Below the pieces are notes generated by a model that had not been told where the DNA came from, searched no databases, and saw nothing but the letters and a program-made list of their open reading frames with translations. This document shows positions 16,178-24,744 of a stretch of 64,000 nucleotides of DNA, piece by piece; positions within the stretch are counted from its first letter, which is position 1; the number at the start of each line of letters is the position of its first letter. This DNA comes from Pelagibius sp037652055. Lineage in GTDB: Bacteria > Pseudomonadota > Alphaproteobacteria > Kiloniellales > Kiloniellaceae. The stretch is from positions 124,001-188,000 of the forward strand of contig NZ_JBBKAH010000005.1 in assembly GCF_037652055.1 (NCBI RefSeq), read 5' to 3'. The position numbers were made by a program, and so were the translations under genes.

Positions 16178-17286
16178 TGGCGAAGAAACCCAAAGCCCCC
16201 CGTCCGGCGCTGCACAAGATCGCCCTGGCGCTCGTCATCGGCTCGGTGGGCGGCTGGCTCGCCCACGAACTGAACGTGCCGCTGGCCTGGATGCTGGGCG
16301 CCATGAGCGCCACCACCGTCGCCGCCATGAGCGGCCTGCCGGTCGCCCTGCCGGTGTCCTTTCGCCTCGCCATGCTGGGCGTCCTCGGCGTCATGCTGGG
16401 CAGCGGCTTTGCGCCGGAGATCCTGGACCGCATCGGCGACTGGGCGATCTCCCTCGCCGGCCTCGCCGTCTACACCGTCTCGGCGACCGCGCTGGTCGCC
16501 GTCTTCCTGCGCAGGGTCGCCGGCTATGATCCGATCACCGCCTACTTCTCCGCCGCGCCCGGCGGCCTCTCGGAGATGGTGCTGGCCGGCACCCAGGCCG
16601 GCGGCGACGAGCGCATCATCTCGCTGACCCACACGTCGCGGATTCTGCTGGTGGTGCTGGCGCTGCCCTTCCTCATGCAGGTCATCTTCGGCTACACGCC
16701 GGGGCCGCGCCCGGCCGGCGGCATCCCGCTCGCCGACTCCAACGCCTTCGACATTCTCGTGCTGACGTTCTGCGGCGTCGCCGGCTACATTCTGGCGCGC
16801 CTCGCCCGCCTGCCGGCCGCCGCCGTGCTCGGCCCGATGCTGTTCTCGGCCGCCTTTCACCTGGGCGGCCTGACCTCGGCCAAGCCGCCGACGGAACTGG
16901 TGGCCGCGGCCCAGGTGGTGGTCGGCACCACAATCGGCTGCCGCTTCGCCGGCGTCAGCATGAAGCTGGTCGGCCACACCATCCTCGCCTCCTTCGGCAG
17001 CACCGTCATCCTGGTCGCCGGCGGCCTTCTCTTCGCCGTCGCCCTGCACCCGCTGACCGGCCTGCCGACCATCGGCCTCTTCCTCGCCTTCGCCCCGGGC
17101 GGCGTCGCCGAGATGAGCCTCATCGCGCTGGCACTGTCGATCGACGCGGCGCTGGTGGCGACGCACCACATCGTGCGCATCTTCTTCATCGTGGTGTGTA
17201 CGCCGCTGCTCTTCCGCCTGCTGCCGGCCGGGATCGTCGGCCGCCGCCAGCCCCCGGCCCCCGCACCGGCGCCTGGCGAGGACTAG
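16177..17286 (+). CDS. AbrB family membrane protein (PF05145)
   Basis: This polytopic protein of about 369 residues has two internal repeats, each with the family motif: FSAAPGGLSEMVLAG in the first half and AFAPGGVAEMSLIAL in the second. The family is often labelled putative ammonia monooxygenase, but that name is unsupported; it looks like a transporter or regulator of unknown substrate. The ATG at 16177 overlaps the HAD stop (TGATG); an adjacent upstream GTG is equally possible. The argE-HAD-AbrB run is tightly spaced and probably one transcript. The C-terminus is Pro/Ala-rich. Confidence 0.85.
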   Translation: MAKKPKAPRPALHKIALALVIGSVGGWLAHELNVPLAWMLGAMSATTVAAMSGLPVALPVSFRLAMLGVLGVMLGSGFAPEILDRIGDWAISLAGLAVYTVSATALVAVFLRRVAGYDPITAYFSAAPGGLSEMVLAGTQAGGDERIISLTHTSRILLVVLALPFLMQVIFGYTPGPRPAGGIPLADSNAFDILVLTFCGVAGYILARLARLPAAAVLGPMLFSAAFHLGGLTSAKPPTELVAAAQVVVGTTIGCRFAGVSMKLVGHTILASFGSTVILVAGGLLFAVALHPLTGLPTIGLFLAFAPGGVAEMSLIALALSIDAALVATHHIVRIFFIVVCTPLLFRLLPAGIVGRRQPPAPAPAPGED

Positions 17287-17328
17287 CGGTTCTTCCTGGC
17301 GCGTATGCCGGGACACTCCGCTGTCTCC

Positions 17329-18312
17329 TCAAATCCACTTCAAATGCCGCAGCAGCCAGATCTCCAGGCCTGCGAGCAGCGCAAGAATGCCGCAGACCGC
17401 GGCGAAGGCCCAGGGCGTGTCGACGCCGGGCAGTCCGCCGACGTTGATGCCGAGCAGCCCGGTCAGGAAACCGAGCGGCAGGAAGATCGCGGCGATCACC
17501 GACAGCGTGTACATGCCGCGGTTCAGTTCGTCGGAGAGGTGGTTGGCGAGCTGGTCGTGGACGACGCTGGCGCGCTCGCGTCCGGCATCCAGGTCCTCGA
17601 CGTAGCGGGTGATGCGGTCGGCGGTCTCGCGCAGCAGCAGGCGTTCGCGGGTTTCCAGCCAGGGAGTGATGTCCTGGTCGCTGGCGAGGCGCAGCAGGGC
17701 CTCGCGCTGCGGCGCGAAGTAGCGGCGCAGCACGATGGCCTGGCGGCGCACCGTGGCGAGCCGCTCACGCAGTTCCGGCTGGTAGTTCTCCAGCACCTCG
17801 TCCTCCAGCGCGTCGATGCGGTCGTCGATCTCGGCGATCACCGGCTCCATCCACGAGGCAAGCCGCTCGCACAGCAGGGTGAGGAATTCGCCGACGCCCT
17901 TGGGGCCGCGTCCTTGCTCCAGCATCTCGTCGATATCCCTGACCGCCAGCAGCCGTCGCAGCCAGACCGTCAGGATGCGCCTGCCGTCGGTCCAGACCCG
18001 GATGGAGACCATGTCCTCCGGATCGGAGTCGGGATTGAGATTGACCCCGCGCAGGATGAGCAGCAGGCCGCCCTCCAGGGGCGTGCAGCGCGGCCGGGTT
18101 TCCTCGGCAGTCAGCGCCTGGCGCACCAGGGGCGGCACCCCGCGCTCGCGCGCCAGCCAGCGCTGGGCCGAAGCGGAGTCGCGCTGCAAGTGCGCCCAGA
18201 GGATCGCATCGGGCGGGAAGTCCTGCCGGCCGGCCGATTCCCGCCGCGCGCCGCCGGCACCGTCGAACACGCTGACGAAGCTCCAGTCTTCCTTCTGCTT
18301 TTCATCCATCAC
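17329..18312 (-). CDS. zntB: Zinc transporter ZntB (CorA superfamily)
   Basis: This 327-residue protein has a long soluble N-terminal domain with a coiled stalk (ERLASWMEPVIAEIDDRIDALED) and two C-terminal membrane helices. The pore motif is GIN (LLGINVGGLPGVDTPWAF) in place of CorA's GMN; GIN with GGLPG is the ZntB pattern. It probably moves zinc, with a proton gradient, rather than magnesium. It converges with the AbrB gene and is divergent from terC. The start at 18312 has a second Met directly after it. Confidence 0.9.
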   Translation of the reverse strand: MMDEKQKEDWSFVSVFDGAGGARRESAGRQDFPPDAILWAHLQRDSASAQRWLARERGVPPLVRQALTAEETRPRCTPLEGGLLLILRGVNLNPDSDPEDMVSIRVWTDGRRILTVWLRRLLAVRDIDEMLEQGRGPKGVGEFLTLLCERLASWMEPVIAEIDDRIDALEDEVLENYQPELRERLATVRRQAIVLRRYFAPQREALLRLASDQDITPWLETRERLLLRETADRITRYVEDLDAGRERASVVHDQLANHLSDELNRGMYTLSVIAAIFLPLGFLTGLLGINVGGLPGVDTPWAFAAVCGILALLAGLEIWLLRHLKWI

Positions 18313-18453
18313 GTTTCCCCGGCCTCGTTGCGAAAAGAAGCGATACGGCGGCGTGCAACCCTACGCCGGGCAGACTGTTATCCCAAGTCCGCCACTGATA
18401 CCATCCACCCGGCCAAGACCGCTGGCCGGCCAAGAACGCTGGAGCGACCGACG

Positions 18454-19191
18454 ATGCTCGAATGGATTTCCGACCCCGCCATCTGGGCCAGCCTGCTGAC
18501 CCTGACCTTCCTGGAGATCGTGCTGGGCATCGACAATATCATCTTCCTGTCGATCATCACCGACAGGGTGGCCGAGAACCGCCGCATCCTGGCCCAGCGC
18601 CTCGGCCTCGGCCTGGCGCTGGTCGGGCGCATCGTGCTGCTGGCGGGACTGGTGTGGCTGACCAAGCTCACCGCGCCCCTGTTCGAGGTCTTCGACCTGG
18701 CGGTCTCCTGGCGCGACCTCATCCTGCTGGCCGGCGGCCTGTTCCTGCTGGCCAAGGCGACCTCGGAGATCCACGGCACCGTCGAAGGCGATCACGGCAA
18801 GGAGCACGCGAGCAAGGCGACCTCCTTCGCTTCCGCCATCGTCCAGATCCTCGCCATCGACCTGGTGTTCTCGCTCGATTCCGTGATCACCGCCGTCGGC
18901 ATGACCGACAACCTGCCGATCATGATCACCGCCGTCGTCATCGCCATCGCGGTGATGATGTTCGCGGCGACGCCAATCAGCAACTTCATCCGCCGCCACC
19001 CGACCACCAAGATGCTGGCGCTCGCCTTCCTGCTGCTCATCGGCGTCGCCCTGGTGGCCGATGCCCTGCACTTCCACGTGCCGCGCGGCTACCTCTACTT
19101 CGCCATCGCCTTCTCGCTGATGGTGGAGATCCTGAACCTCACGGCGTTCCGGCGCCGCAAGAAGACGGAGGGCGGCACGACGGCGCAGTGA
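18454..19191 (+). CDS. TerC family integral membrane protein
   Basis: This 245-residue protein has seven to eight hydrophobic helices and the TerC motifs EIVLGIDNIIFLSI and DLVFSLDSVITAVGM, whose acidic residues are thought to bind metal. TerC relatives export manganese or aid metalation of exported proteins. It is divergent from zntB, giving two metal-related membrane proteins side by side. GGAG lies nine bases before the ATG at 18454; the frame is open far upstream but there it runs antisense to zntB. Confidence 0.9.
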   Translation: MLEWISDPAIWASLLTLTFLEIVLGIDNIIFLSIITDRVAENRRILAQRLGLGLALVGRIVLLAGLVWLTKLTAPLFEVFDLAVSWRDLILLAGGLFLLAKATSEIHGTVEGDHGKEHASKATSFASAIVQILAIDLVFSLDSVITAVGMTDNLPIMITAVVIAIAVMMFAATPISNFIRRHPTTKMLALAFLLLIGVALVADALHFHVPRGYLYFAIAFSLMVEILNLTAFRRRKKTEGGTTAQ

Positions 19192-19214
19192 TACGCTCTC
19201 GCTTTATGCATAAC

Positions 19215-19332
19215 TGTCGTCCCGGCACTTGATGCCGGGACCCATTGCCCTCGCCGTTTCACCGAACACAGCTGTTGAAATCTTCACCGCAACTGCAGCC
19301 AATGGGCCCCGGGGTCAAGCCCCGGGGCGACA
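19215..19332. repeat. Palindromic dispersed element, copy 2
   Basis: This 118-bp element has a left arm starting TGTCGTCCCGGCACTTGATG and a right arm that reads TGTCGCCCCGGGGCTTGACC in reverse. Bases differ between arms, but each arm keeps its own internal pairing (CCCGGC/GCCGGG on the left, CCCCGGGG on the right), so structure is kept while sequence drifts. It lies between the convergent terC and SDR genes. Confidence 0.85.
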
Positions 19333-19370
19333 GCGGTGTGTGCCTGTAGAGATGGTCGAAGTGTCAGGTA

Positions 19371-20171
19371 CTAAGAAAACTTCGCCGTGATGCCGCCGTC
19401 GACCAGCAGCTCGGTGCCGGTGATGTACTTGGCCTCGTCGGAGGCGAGGAACAGCGCCGCGTAGGCGACGTCCCAGGCGTCGCCCATCTTGCCAGTCGGG
19501 CACTGGGCGTCGCGCAGGCGGATCATCTGCTCGATGTCGCCCTCGGCATAGGCATCCTTCAGCGGCTCGACGATCATCGGCGTGTTCAGCAGGCCCGGAA
19601 CGATGGCGTTGGCGCGGATGCCCTTCTTCGCGTACTGCAGCGCCACCGAGCGGGTGAAGGGCAGCACCGCGCCCTTGCTGGTGGAATAGGAGATATAGGG
19701 CACGCCGGTGTCGCGGATCCCGGCGATCGAGGCGATGTTCACGATGGCGCCGCCCCCCTGGCGCTCCATCACCGGCAGCACGTGCTTGCAGGTCAGGAAC
19801 ATCGACTTGAGATTCACGTCGAGGACGCGGTCCCAGTTCGCCTCGTCGGTTTCCACCGGCCCGCCGACCTGCAGGATGCCGACGTTGTTGTCCAGCACGT
19901 CGATGCGGCCGTAGGTCTCAAGGCAGCGCGCCACCATGGCCTCGACCTCCGCCGCCTTGGAGACATCGGCGCGGCAGGATTCGGCCTCGCCGCCCTCGCC
20001 GCGGATGAGGTCGACCGTTTCCTCCGCCGCTTCGAGATTGATGTCGACGCAAAACAGCCGGGCGCCTTCGCGGGCGAAGAGCACGGCCGTGGCCTTGCCG
20101 TTGCCCCAGCCGGGCCCCGAGGAGCCGGCCCCGACCACCATCGCCACCTTGCCTGCGAGCCGTCCCGCCAT
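19371..20171 (-). CDS. Short-chain dehydrogenase/reductase
   Basis: This 266-residue SDR has an expanded nucleotide-binding loop (VVGAGSSGPGWGNGKA in place of TGxxxGIG), CVDIN after beta-2, DNNVGI in place of NNAG, a catalytic Ser in NIASIAG and YSTSK for the active Tyr and Lys. The C-terminus has the usual ITGTELLVDGG. The loop insertion marks a subfamily that I cannot tie to a substrate. It stands alone between a repeat element and tRNA-Leu. Confidence 0.88.
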   Translation of the reverse strand: MAGRLAGKVAMVVGAGSSGPGWGNGKATAVLFAREGARLFCVDINLEAAEETVDLIRGEGGEAESCRADVSKAAEVEAMVARCLETYGRIDVLDNNVGILQVGGPVETDEANWDRVLDVNLKSMFLTCKHVLPVMERQGGGAIVNIASIAGIRDTGVPYISYSTSKGAVLPFTRSVALQYAKKGIRANAIVPGLLNTPMIVEPLKDAYAEGDIEQMIRLRDAQCPTGKMGDAWDVAYAALFLASDEAKYITGTELLVDGGITAKFS

Positions 20172-20226
20172 GGATCGTTCTCCCTCGACCGTTGCCTCCC
20201 TTCATAGAAGAAGCGGCCCGGCGGGG

Positions 20227-20326
20227 CCAGCTTCGGGTGCCAGCTTCGGGTGCCGGCATTGGATGCGGCGGGCCGCGTCCCGGGGCGGATAGGGCAGCGC
20301 GCCCCTGGCCGCCCCCCCTGGCCGCC
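20227..20326. repeat. Two short exact tandem duplications
   Basis: CCAGCTTCGGGTG occurs twice back to back (20227-20239, 20240-20252), and CCCCTGGCCGCC occurs twice a few bases apart (20302-20313, 20315-20326). The 224-base gap between the SDR gene and tRNA-Leu is otherwise C/G-rich and without a gene. Confidence 0.75.
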
Positions 20327-20395
20327 CTTGTCTCCGGCAGCCCCCTGGGGCACAAGGAAGGCCCTACCGCCCCGGCGGCCCTCCCGAAGGCCCCG

Positions 20396-20482
20396 GCCCG
20401 CTTGATGGAATTGGTAGACATACGGGACTTAAAATCCCGAGGCCGCAAGGCCGTGCCGGTTCGAGTCCGGCAGCGGGCACCA
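20396..20482 (+). tRNA. tRNA-Leu (anticodon TAA)
   Basis: This 87-nt tRNA has acceptor arms GCCCGCT (20396-20402) and AGCGGGC (20472-20478), discriminator A, and encoded CCA (20480-20482). The anticodon stem CGGGA/TCCCG encloses the loop CTTAAAA, giving anticodon TAA. The long variable arm (GGCCGCAAGGCC region) and TTCGAGTCC T-loop fit a class II leucine tRNA. Confidence 0.97.
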
Positions 20483-20598
20483 GGGGCGGCTGGCACCAGG
20501 GTGGAGGGCGCCTGCGGCGGAACCGGGGCGCGATTTGGGGGAACCGGCGCGCGATCTCTGCGTTGATGCCGCGGGAATACCTGAAAGAGGATAGAATC

Positions 20599-20829
20599 AT
20601 GCGTAAATTCGCGGCAGCCGCGGTGCTGCTGGGCTCGATGTTCATGGTCAGCGGCTGCGCGGCCCTGGTGGGTGGCGCCGTGGGCGCCGGCGGTACCGCC
20701 ACGGGCTATGAGGTCCATCTCGACAACGAGCGCGACCGCGTCGAAGAGGCCTACAAGGAAGGCCGCATGAGCCGGGAAGAGTACGACATCCGCGTCGACC
20801 AGATCCGGCGCGATTCCGCGGTCCAGTAG
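20599..20829 (+). CDS. Small lipoprotein with SHOCT-like C-terminus
   Basis: This 76-residue lipoprotein starts MRKFAAAAVLLGSMFMVSGC, with lipobox VSGC at residues 17-20 and a Gly-rich segment after the lipid Cys. The C-terminal helix pair ERDRVEEAYKEGRMSREEYD resembles the short SHOCT motif seen at the ends of many oligomeric bacterial proteins. AAGAGG lies about eight bases before the ATG at 20599. It follows tRNA-Leu, with no partner gene. Confidence 0.75.
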   Translation: MRKFAAAAVLLGSMFMVSGCAALVGGAVGAGGTATGYEVHLDNERDRVEEAYKEGRMSREEYDIRVDQIRRDSAVQ

Positions 20830-20934
20830 GCCGTCCAGTAGGCCGGCAGCAAGCGCGCCCCGCCTGCTTTTTCGGGAGGCGGGGCCGGCTCTGTCATCAC
20901 CGCGACACGCCCGCCGTGCTATGCAGGGGGCATC

Positions 20935-21807
20935 ATGTCCGCTACGCCGCCATCCGGTCCCGGTCAGCCCGCCGCTGACCGCCAACCTCCCGATCCGGCC
21001 TCGCTGTTCGCCGGGGCGGCGCCCTATTACCTGCGCTACCGGCCGCGCTATCCCGACGCGCTCTTCGCCGACCTGGTGGAGCGCTGCCATCTGAACCGCG
21101 GCAAGCGCGTGCTGGATCTCGGCTGCGGGCCCGGCTTTCTCGCCGTGCCCCTGGCCGCCCTGGGCGCGCAGGTCACCGCCGTCGATCCGCAGCCGGAGAT
21201 GCTCGCCGCGGGCCGCAAGGCCGCGCAGGACCTGGCCTGCGCGGACAACATCCGCTGGCTCGAGACCACCAGCGAGGACCTCGCCGCGCAATGGCCGATG
21301 GAAGCGCCGGCATTCTGTTGCGCGACGTTGGGGCGCAGCTTCCACTGGATGCAGCGCGAGGCGGTGCTGGCGTTTCTCGACCGCGTGATCGATGCCACGG
21401 GCAGCGTCGTCATCATCGGCGAGGATCGTCCGAACGGCGTCGCCTGGCGTGAGGCGGCGCGTGCCTACGTCAGGGACTGGCACGGCGGCGCGAGCCCCGC
21501 CGATGCCCTCAACAGCAAGCGCCGCAGCGGGCGCAGCCACGAGGAGGTGCTGCGCCAATCGGCCTTCCACCGCATCGCCACCCTCGCCTATCCGGTCGCC
21601 CGGCACTGGTCGATCGACGATATCGTCGGCTATGTGTTCTCGACCTCCTCGGGCAATGCGGCGCTGCTCGGCGACGGCATCGGCGACTTCGAGGCGGGGT
21701 TGCGCGCCTGTCTCGCCGCGCTGCCCGGCGCGCCGCACTTCGCCGAAGAGACCGACGTGGTCGCCATCCTGGCGACCCGGCCGCCGGGTGGCGCGCTCGG
21801 CGTATAG
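20935..21807 (+). CDS. Class I SAM-dependent methyltransferase
   Basis: This 290-residue methyltransferase has motif I VLDLGCGPGFLA (residues 59-70), the acidic residue ending beta-2 in AVDPQPEML, and a motif FHWMQRE that, with the N-terminal YLRYRPRYP, is typical of the UbiE/trans-aconitate-like methyltransferase group. It uses S-adenosylmethionine; the acceptor is unknown. It converges with the pirin gene. Confidence 0.87.
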   Translation: MSATPPSGPGQPAADRQPPDPASLFAGAAPYYLRYRPRYPDALFADLVERCHLNRGKRVLDLGCGPGFLAVPLAALGAQVTAVDPQPEMLAAGRKAAQDLACADNIRWLETTSEDLAAQWPMEAPAFCCATLGRSFHWMQREAVLAFLDRVIDATGSVVIIGEDRPNGVAWREAARAYVRDWHGGASPADALNSKRRSGRSHEEVLRQSAFHRIATLAYPVARHWSIDDIVGYVFSTSSGNAALLGDGIGDFEAGLRACLAALPGAPHFAEETDVVAILATRPPGGALGV

Positions 21808-21864
21808 CCATCCGTTCGGGGACTTGGGTCCGGGGACGAAAATGACGTGTCGGGCCGGGGCCGT

Positions 21865-22746
21865 TCACTCTTCGGGCAGCGGGATGAAGTCGCTGTCGCC
21901 CGGCACCGCGGGAAAGCGTCCGTCCTTCCAGTCCGCCTTGGCCTGCGCGATGCGCTCCGGCGAGGAGGAGACGAAGTTCCACCAGATGTGGCGGCTTCCC
22001 TCCAGCGGCGCGCCGCCCAGCAACATGAGGCGGCTCGCCGCCGTCGCCGCGAGGACGGCCGGGCCGGGCCGCAGCACCACCATGGTGGCCGGGCCATAGG
22101 TCTCGCCGCCGATCGAGAGTCCGCCCTCGACAATGTAAACCGCGCGCTCGGGATGCTCTTCGGGCAGCGCAAGCGCGGCGCCCGCCGGCAGCTCGGCGTG
22201 GATGTAGAAGAGGTCGGAGAACACCTCGACCGGCGCGGACTCGCCGTAGGCCCGACCGGCGACGAGGCGCAGCCAGGCGCCGTCGCGCTCGATCACCGGC
22301 AGCGTGTCCTCGCCATGATGGGTGAAGCTCGGCGTCCGCTCCTCTTCGTCGAGCGGCAGGGCAACCCAGGACTGCATACCGTGCAGGCGTTTGTCGCGCG
22401 CGCGCTCCACCTCGCCGCTGCGCTCCGAATGAACGATGCCGCGCCCGGCGGTCATCCAGTTTGCCGCGCCGGGCCGGATCGCCTGCAGGCTGCCCAGGCT
22501 GTCGCGGTGCAGGATCTCGCCCTTGAAGAGATAGGTCAGCGTGGAGAGCCCGATGTGCGGATGTGGGCGCACGTCGATGCCGTGGCCCGCCGCCATGTCG
22601 ACCGGGCCGAACTCGTCGAGAAAGACGAAAGGACCGACCATGCGCCGCTTGGCGTAGGGCAGCACGCGGCGCACGGCGAAGTCGCCGATGTCGCGGGTCC
22701 GCGGCTGGATCACCAGGTCGACGGCGCCGTCAGGTTTTCCCGTCAT
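21865..22746 (-). CDS. Pirin family protein
   Basis: This 293-residue bicupin has the iron-binding residues His62, His64 (in PHPHIG), His106 and Glu108 (in IVHSE) in the N-terminal cupin and a pirin C-terminal domain. Some pirins are quercetinases and others modulate enzymes; the activity here is not predictable. It begins ten bases after the membrane-protein gene upstream and is probably in an operon with it and the CinA-like gene. Confidence 0.93.
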   Translation of the reverse strand: MTGKPDGAVDLVIQPRTRDIGDFAVRRVLPYAKRRMVGPFVFLDEFGPVDMAAGHGIDVRPHPHIGLSTLTYLFKGEILHRDSLGSLQAIRPGAANWMTAGRGIVHSERSGEVERARDKRLHGMQSWVALPLDEEERTPSFTHHGEDTLPVIERDGAWLRLVAGRAYGESAPVEVFSDLFYIHAELPAGAALALPEEHPERAVYIVEGGLSIGGETYGPATMVVLRPGPAVLAATAASRLMLLGGAPLEGSRHIWWNFVSSSPERIAQAKADWKDGRFPAVPGDSDFIPLPEE

Positions 22747-22755
22747 CGCAGCACC

Positions 22756-23088
22756 TCACCGCGCGGTCTTCAGCCGCCGCACTTCGCGCAGCGCGACGAC
22801 CACGGGGGCCACCCCCAGCGCGAGCAGCAGCCAGCCGGTCGCCGGCGCCCCGAGACGCTGCGCGATGAACTGGGTCGCATAGAACTCCTCGATCACCGGT
22901 CCGCCCCACTCGGCATAGGACAGCGCCGCCGCACCCCAGACAAACAGGCAGAAGCTGGCCGACAACAGGGCGCCGACCCGGATGACCGTGCGGGCGAGGT
23001 CGATGTTGCCCATCACCAGCACGTAGACCACCAGCGCCGTGGTGAACAGCAGCGGCAGCAGATCTGTCGGTGGCACCTCGTCATTCAC
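22756..23088 (-). CDS. Small membrane protein, unknown function
   Basis: The GTG at 23088 gives a 110-residue protein with three hydrophobic segments (LLPLLFTTALVVYVLV, VGALLSASFCLFVWGAAAL, GWLLLALGVAPVVVAL). GGAGA lies about 11 bases upstream. An ATG 63 bases earlier adds an Arg-rich stretch and overlaps the CinA-like gene. It lies 16 bases after the CinA-like gene and ten before pirin. No family is recognised. Confidence 0.7.
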   Translation of the reverse strand: MNDEVPPTDLLPLLFTTALVVYVLVMGNIDLARTVIRVGALLSASFCLFVWGAAALSYAEWGGPVIEEFYATQFIAQRLGAPATGWLLLALGVAPVVVALREVRRLKTAR

Positions 23089-23104
23089 GGCCTTGCGTCT
23101 CCTC

Positions 23105-23911
23105 TCATGCCGTCTCTGCAGGCGCAGGCGCCGGTCCGGTTTCCCATGCACTCTTGGCGCCGAGCGCGGCGATCAACGTATCGAGATCCGCCGCCGCCGC
23201 ATCCAGCACCGCGTCCTCGGTCGCGCGCAGCACCAGCCGGGTGCCGAAAACGCCGTCGCGCGTGAAGGGATAGCTGCCGATCTCCACATCGGGGTAATGC
23301 GCCTGCAGGCCGGCAAGCCCCTCGGCCACGAAGCTTTCGCCCATCTCCACGACGAGAGTGCGCGAGCGCAGCGGCTGACCGCCGACCAGGCGGTGTTTCA
23401 CACTGGCGAACATGGCCTGCATGATGTTGGGAATGCCGGCCATGACGAAGACGTTCTCGACCTGGAAGCCCGGCGCCCTGCTGACCGGGTTCTCGATCAG
23501 CACGGCGCCCTCGGGCGTGCGCGCCATGCGCAGCCGCGCCTCGGTCAGTTGGCCGGGCGGGTAGTGGGCTTCGAGGATGGCCCGCGCTTCGGGATTGATG
23601 ATCAGCTGCCGACCGAAGGCCTTGGCCACGCAGTCCGCCGTGATGTCGTCATGGGTGGGGCCGATTCCGCCGGTGGTGAAGACATAATCGAAGCGGCGGC
23701 GCACCTCGCCCAGGGTGGCGACGACGGTCGCCTCGACGTCGGGGATCACCCGCACTTCCATCAGCCGGATGCCGAGTTCGTTGAGGCCCTGGCCGATGAA
23801 GGCGAGGTTCTTGTCCTGGGTGCGGCCCGAGAGGATCTCGTTGCCGATGATCAGGAGGCAGGCCGTCACCGGCGATTCCGGCTTCGCCCGCGGCTCCGCT
23901 GTTGCAGCCAT
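23105..23911 (-). CDS. CinA-like molybdopterin-binding domain protein
   Basis: This 268-residue protein has the MoCF/MogA-type domain with IIGNEILSGRTQDKN at the start and TTGGIGPTHDDIT at about residues 79-91. It matches the N-terminal half of CinA (ADP-ribose/NAD-cofactor cleaving) but lacks the C-terminal nicotinamide-nucleotide amidase domain, as is common in Alphaproteobacteria, where that part is a separate gene. It heads a minus-strand run with the membrane protein and pirin. Confidence 0.9.
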   Translation of the reverse strand: MAATAEPRAKPESPVTACLLIIGNEILSGRTQDKNLAFIGQGLNELGIRLMEVRVIPDVEATVVATLGEVRRRFDYVFTTGGIGPTHDDITADCVAKAFGRQLIINPEARAILEAHYPPGQLTEARLRMARTPEGAVLIENPVSRAPGFQVENVFVMAGIPNIMQAMFASVKHRLVGGQPLRSRTLVVEMGESFVAEGLAGLQAHYPDVEIGSYPFTRDGVFGTRLVLRATEDAVLDAAAADLDTLIAALGAKSAWETGPAPAPAETA

Positions 23912-23928
23912 GCCTTAAGGCCTCTCCC

Positions 23929-24510
23929 TCAGAACTCGAGGCGCGGCAAGACCGTGTCGGCCCGCGCGTAACCCTTCGACTCCATGCAGGACGACATTAA
24001 AGACGTCCGGCGATTGCGCAGATCGTACTCGTCGACCCGCTGGCGCAGGCCCGAATAGGGCGACTGGTTCGTCAGGGTATCGATGCCGGCGTTGCGGTCG
24101 TCGATGAACTGGGCATCGCGGCGCGTCTGCGCGGCGGCGTAGCGATAGCAGTCCTCGATGTCGGCCTGGTAGGTCTCGCTGTCCTTGTTGGTGGACGCCG
24201 TCCACTCGGTGCCGTCGGGCCCCTTGACCACGACCGGTTCGCCGCCGTTCGCCGGCGGCTGGCTGGTGCTCGACGGCGCCGGCAGCGGGGCGGCGGGCAC
24301 CACCGGCAGGGCACCGCTGCCGCCAGCATTTTCACCGGCGGCATTTTCACCGGCGGCGGGCGGCGGCAGCGCCGTCCCGGAATCGAGCCCGCGCGCCGGG
24401 CCGCCGGACTGCGATGCGCAGGCGGCCACCAGCAGCAGGCCCGCGGCGAGCGCCATGCGCCTGAACACCGGAAACGCCAAGGCGGTATGGGCAGTGGAAA
24501 GCACGGACAT
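23929..24510 (-). CDS. Exported lipoprotein, unknown function
   Basis: This 193-residue protein has a hydrophobic signal ending in lipobox LVAAC (Cys about residue 31) and a Pro/Ala/Gly-rich linker. The C-terminal domain carries the Cys pair DIEDCYRYA and SSCMESKGYA, a pattern common in small exported alphaproteobacterial proteins. The linker contains an exact 15-bp tandem duplication (24326-24355) that encodes GENAAGENA. An alternative start at 24456 would shorten the signal. The function is unknown. Confidence 0.75.
   Translation of the reverse strand: MSVLSTAHTALAFPVFRRMALAAGLLLVAACASQSGGPARGLDSGTALPPPAAGENAAGENAGGSGALPVVPAAPLPAPSSTSQPPANGGEPVVVKGPDGTEWTASTNKDSETYQADIEDCYRYAAAQTRRDAQFIDDRNAGIDTLTNQSPYSGLRQRVDEYDLRNRRTSLMSSCMESKGYARADTVLPRLEF
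24326..24355. repeat. 15-bp tandem duplication in a lipoprotein linker
   Basis: GCATTTTCACCGGCG occurs twice with no gap (24326-24340, 24341-24355). The period is a multiple of three and so the frame is kept, giving a repeated AGEN-type segment in the disordered linker. Confidence 0.9.
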
Positions 24511-24744
24511 GAGGCGAATCCTGGGCAGGCGGCTGTGGCAGGCGCCAACTACTGGCGGCGGGACGGCGATTGCCGAAAAGCGGTTAAGTCATTGTAGAGT
24601 GGCTTTCCCGACGTCAAGTTGCAAGCCTGGGTAGGGGTCCTCAATCGCTTCCCGCCAGTTGCTGCCAACACCGCAATGCCACCGGGCGTTCCCGCCCTCG
24701 TCGGCTTCAAGAAACATCTTCGCTTCGAGAGTTATGCCGCACCG

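Noticed and set aside
16177..17286. Ammonia monooxygenase function
   Set aside because: The AbrB-type family often carries this name, but the protein lacks metal-binding motifs of such enzymes and looks like a two-repeat membrane transporter.
17305..18453. Long plus-strand open frame fused ahead of terC
   Set aside because: It runs antisense to the whole of zntB, has no family similarity, and a good ribosome site precedes the internal ATG at 18454.
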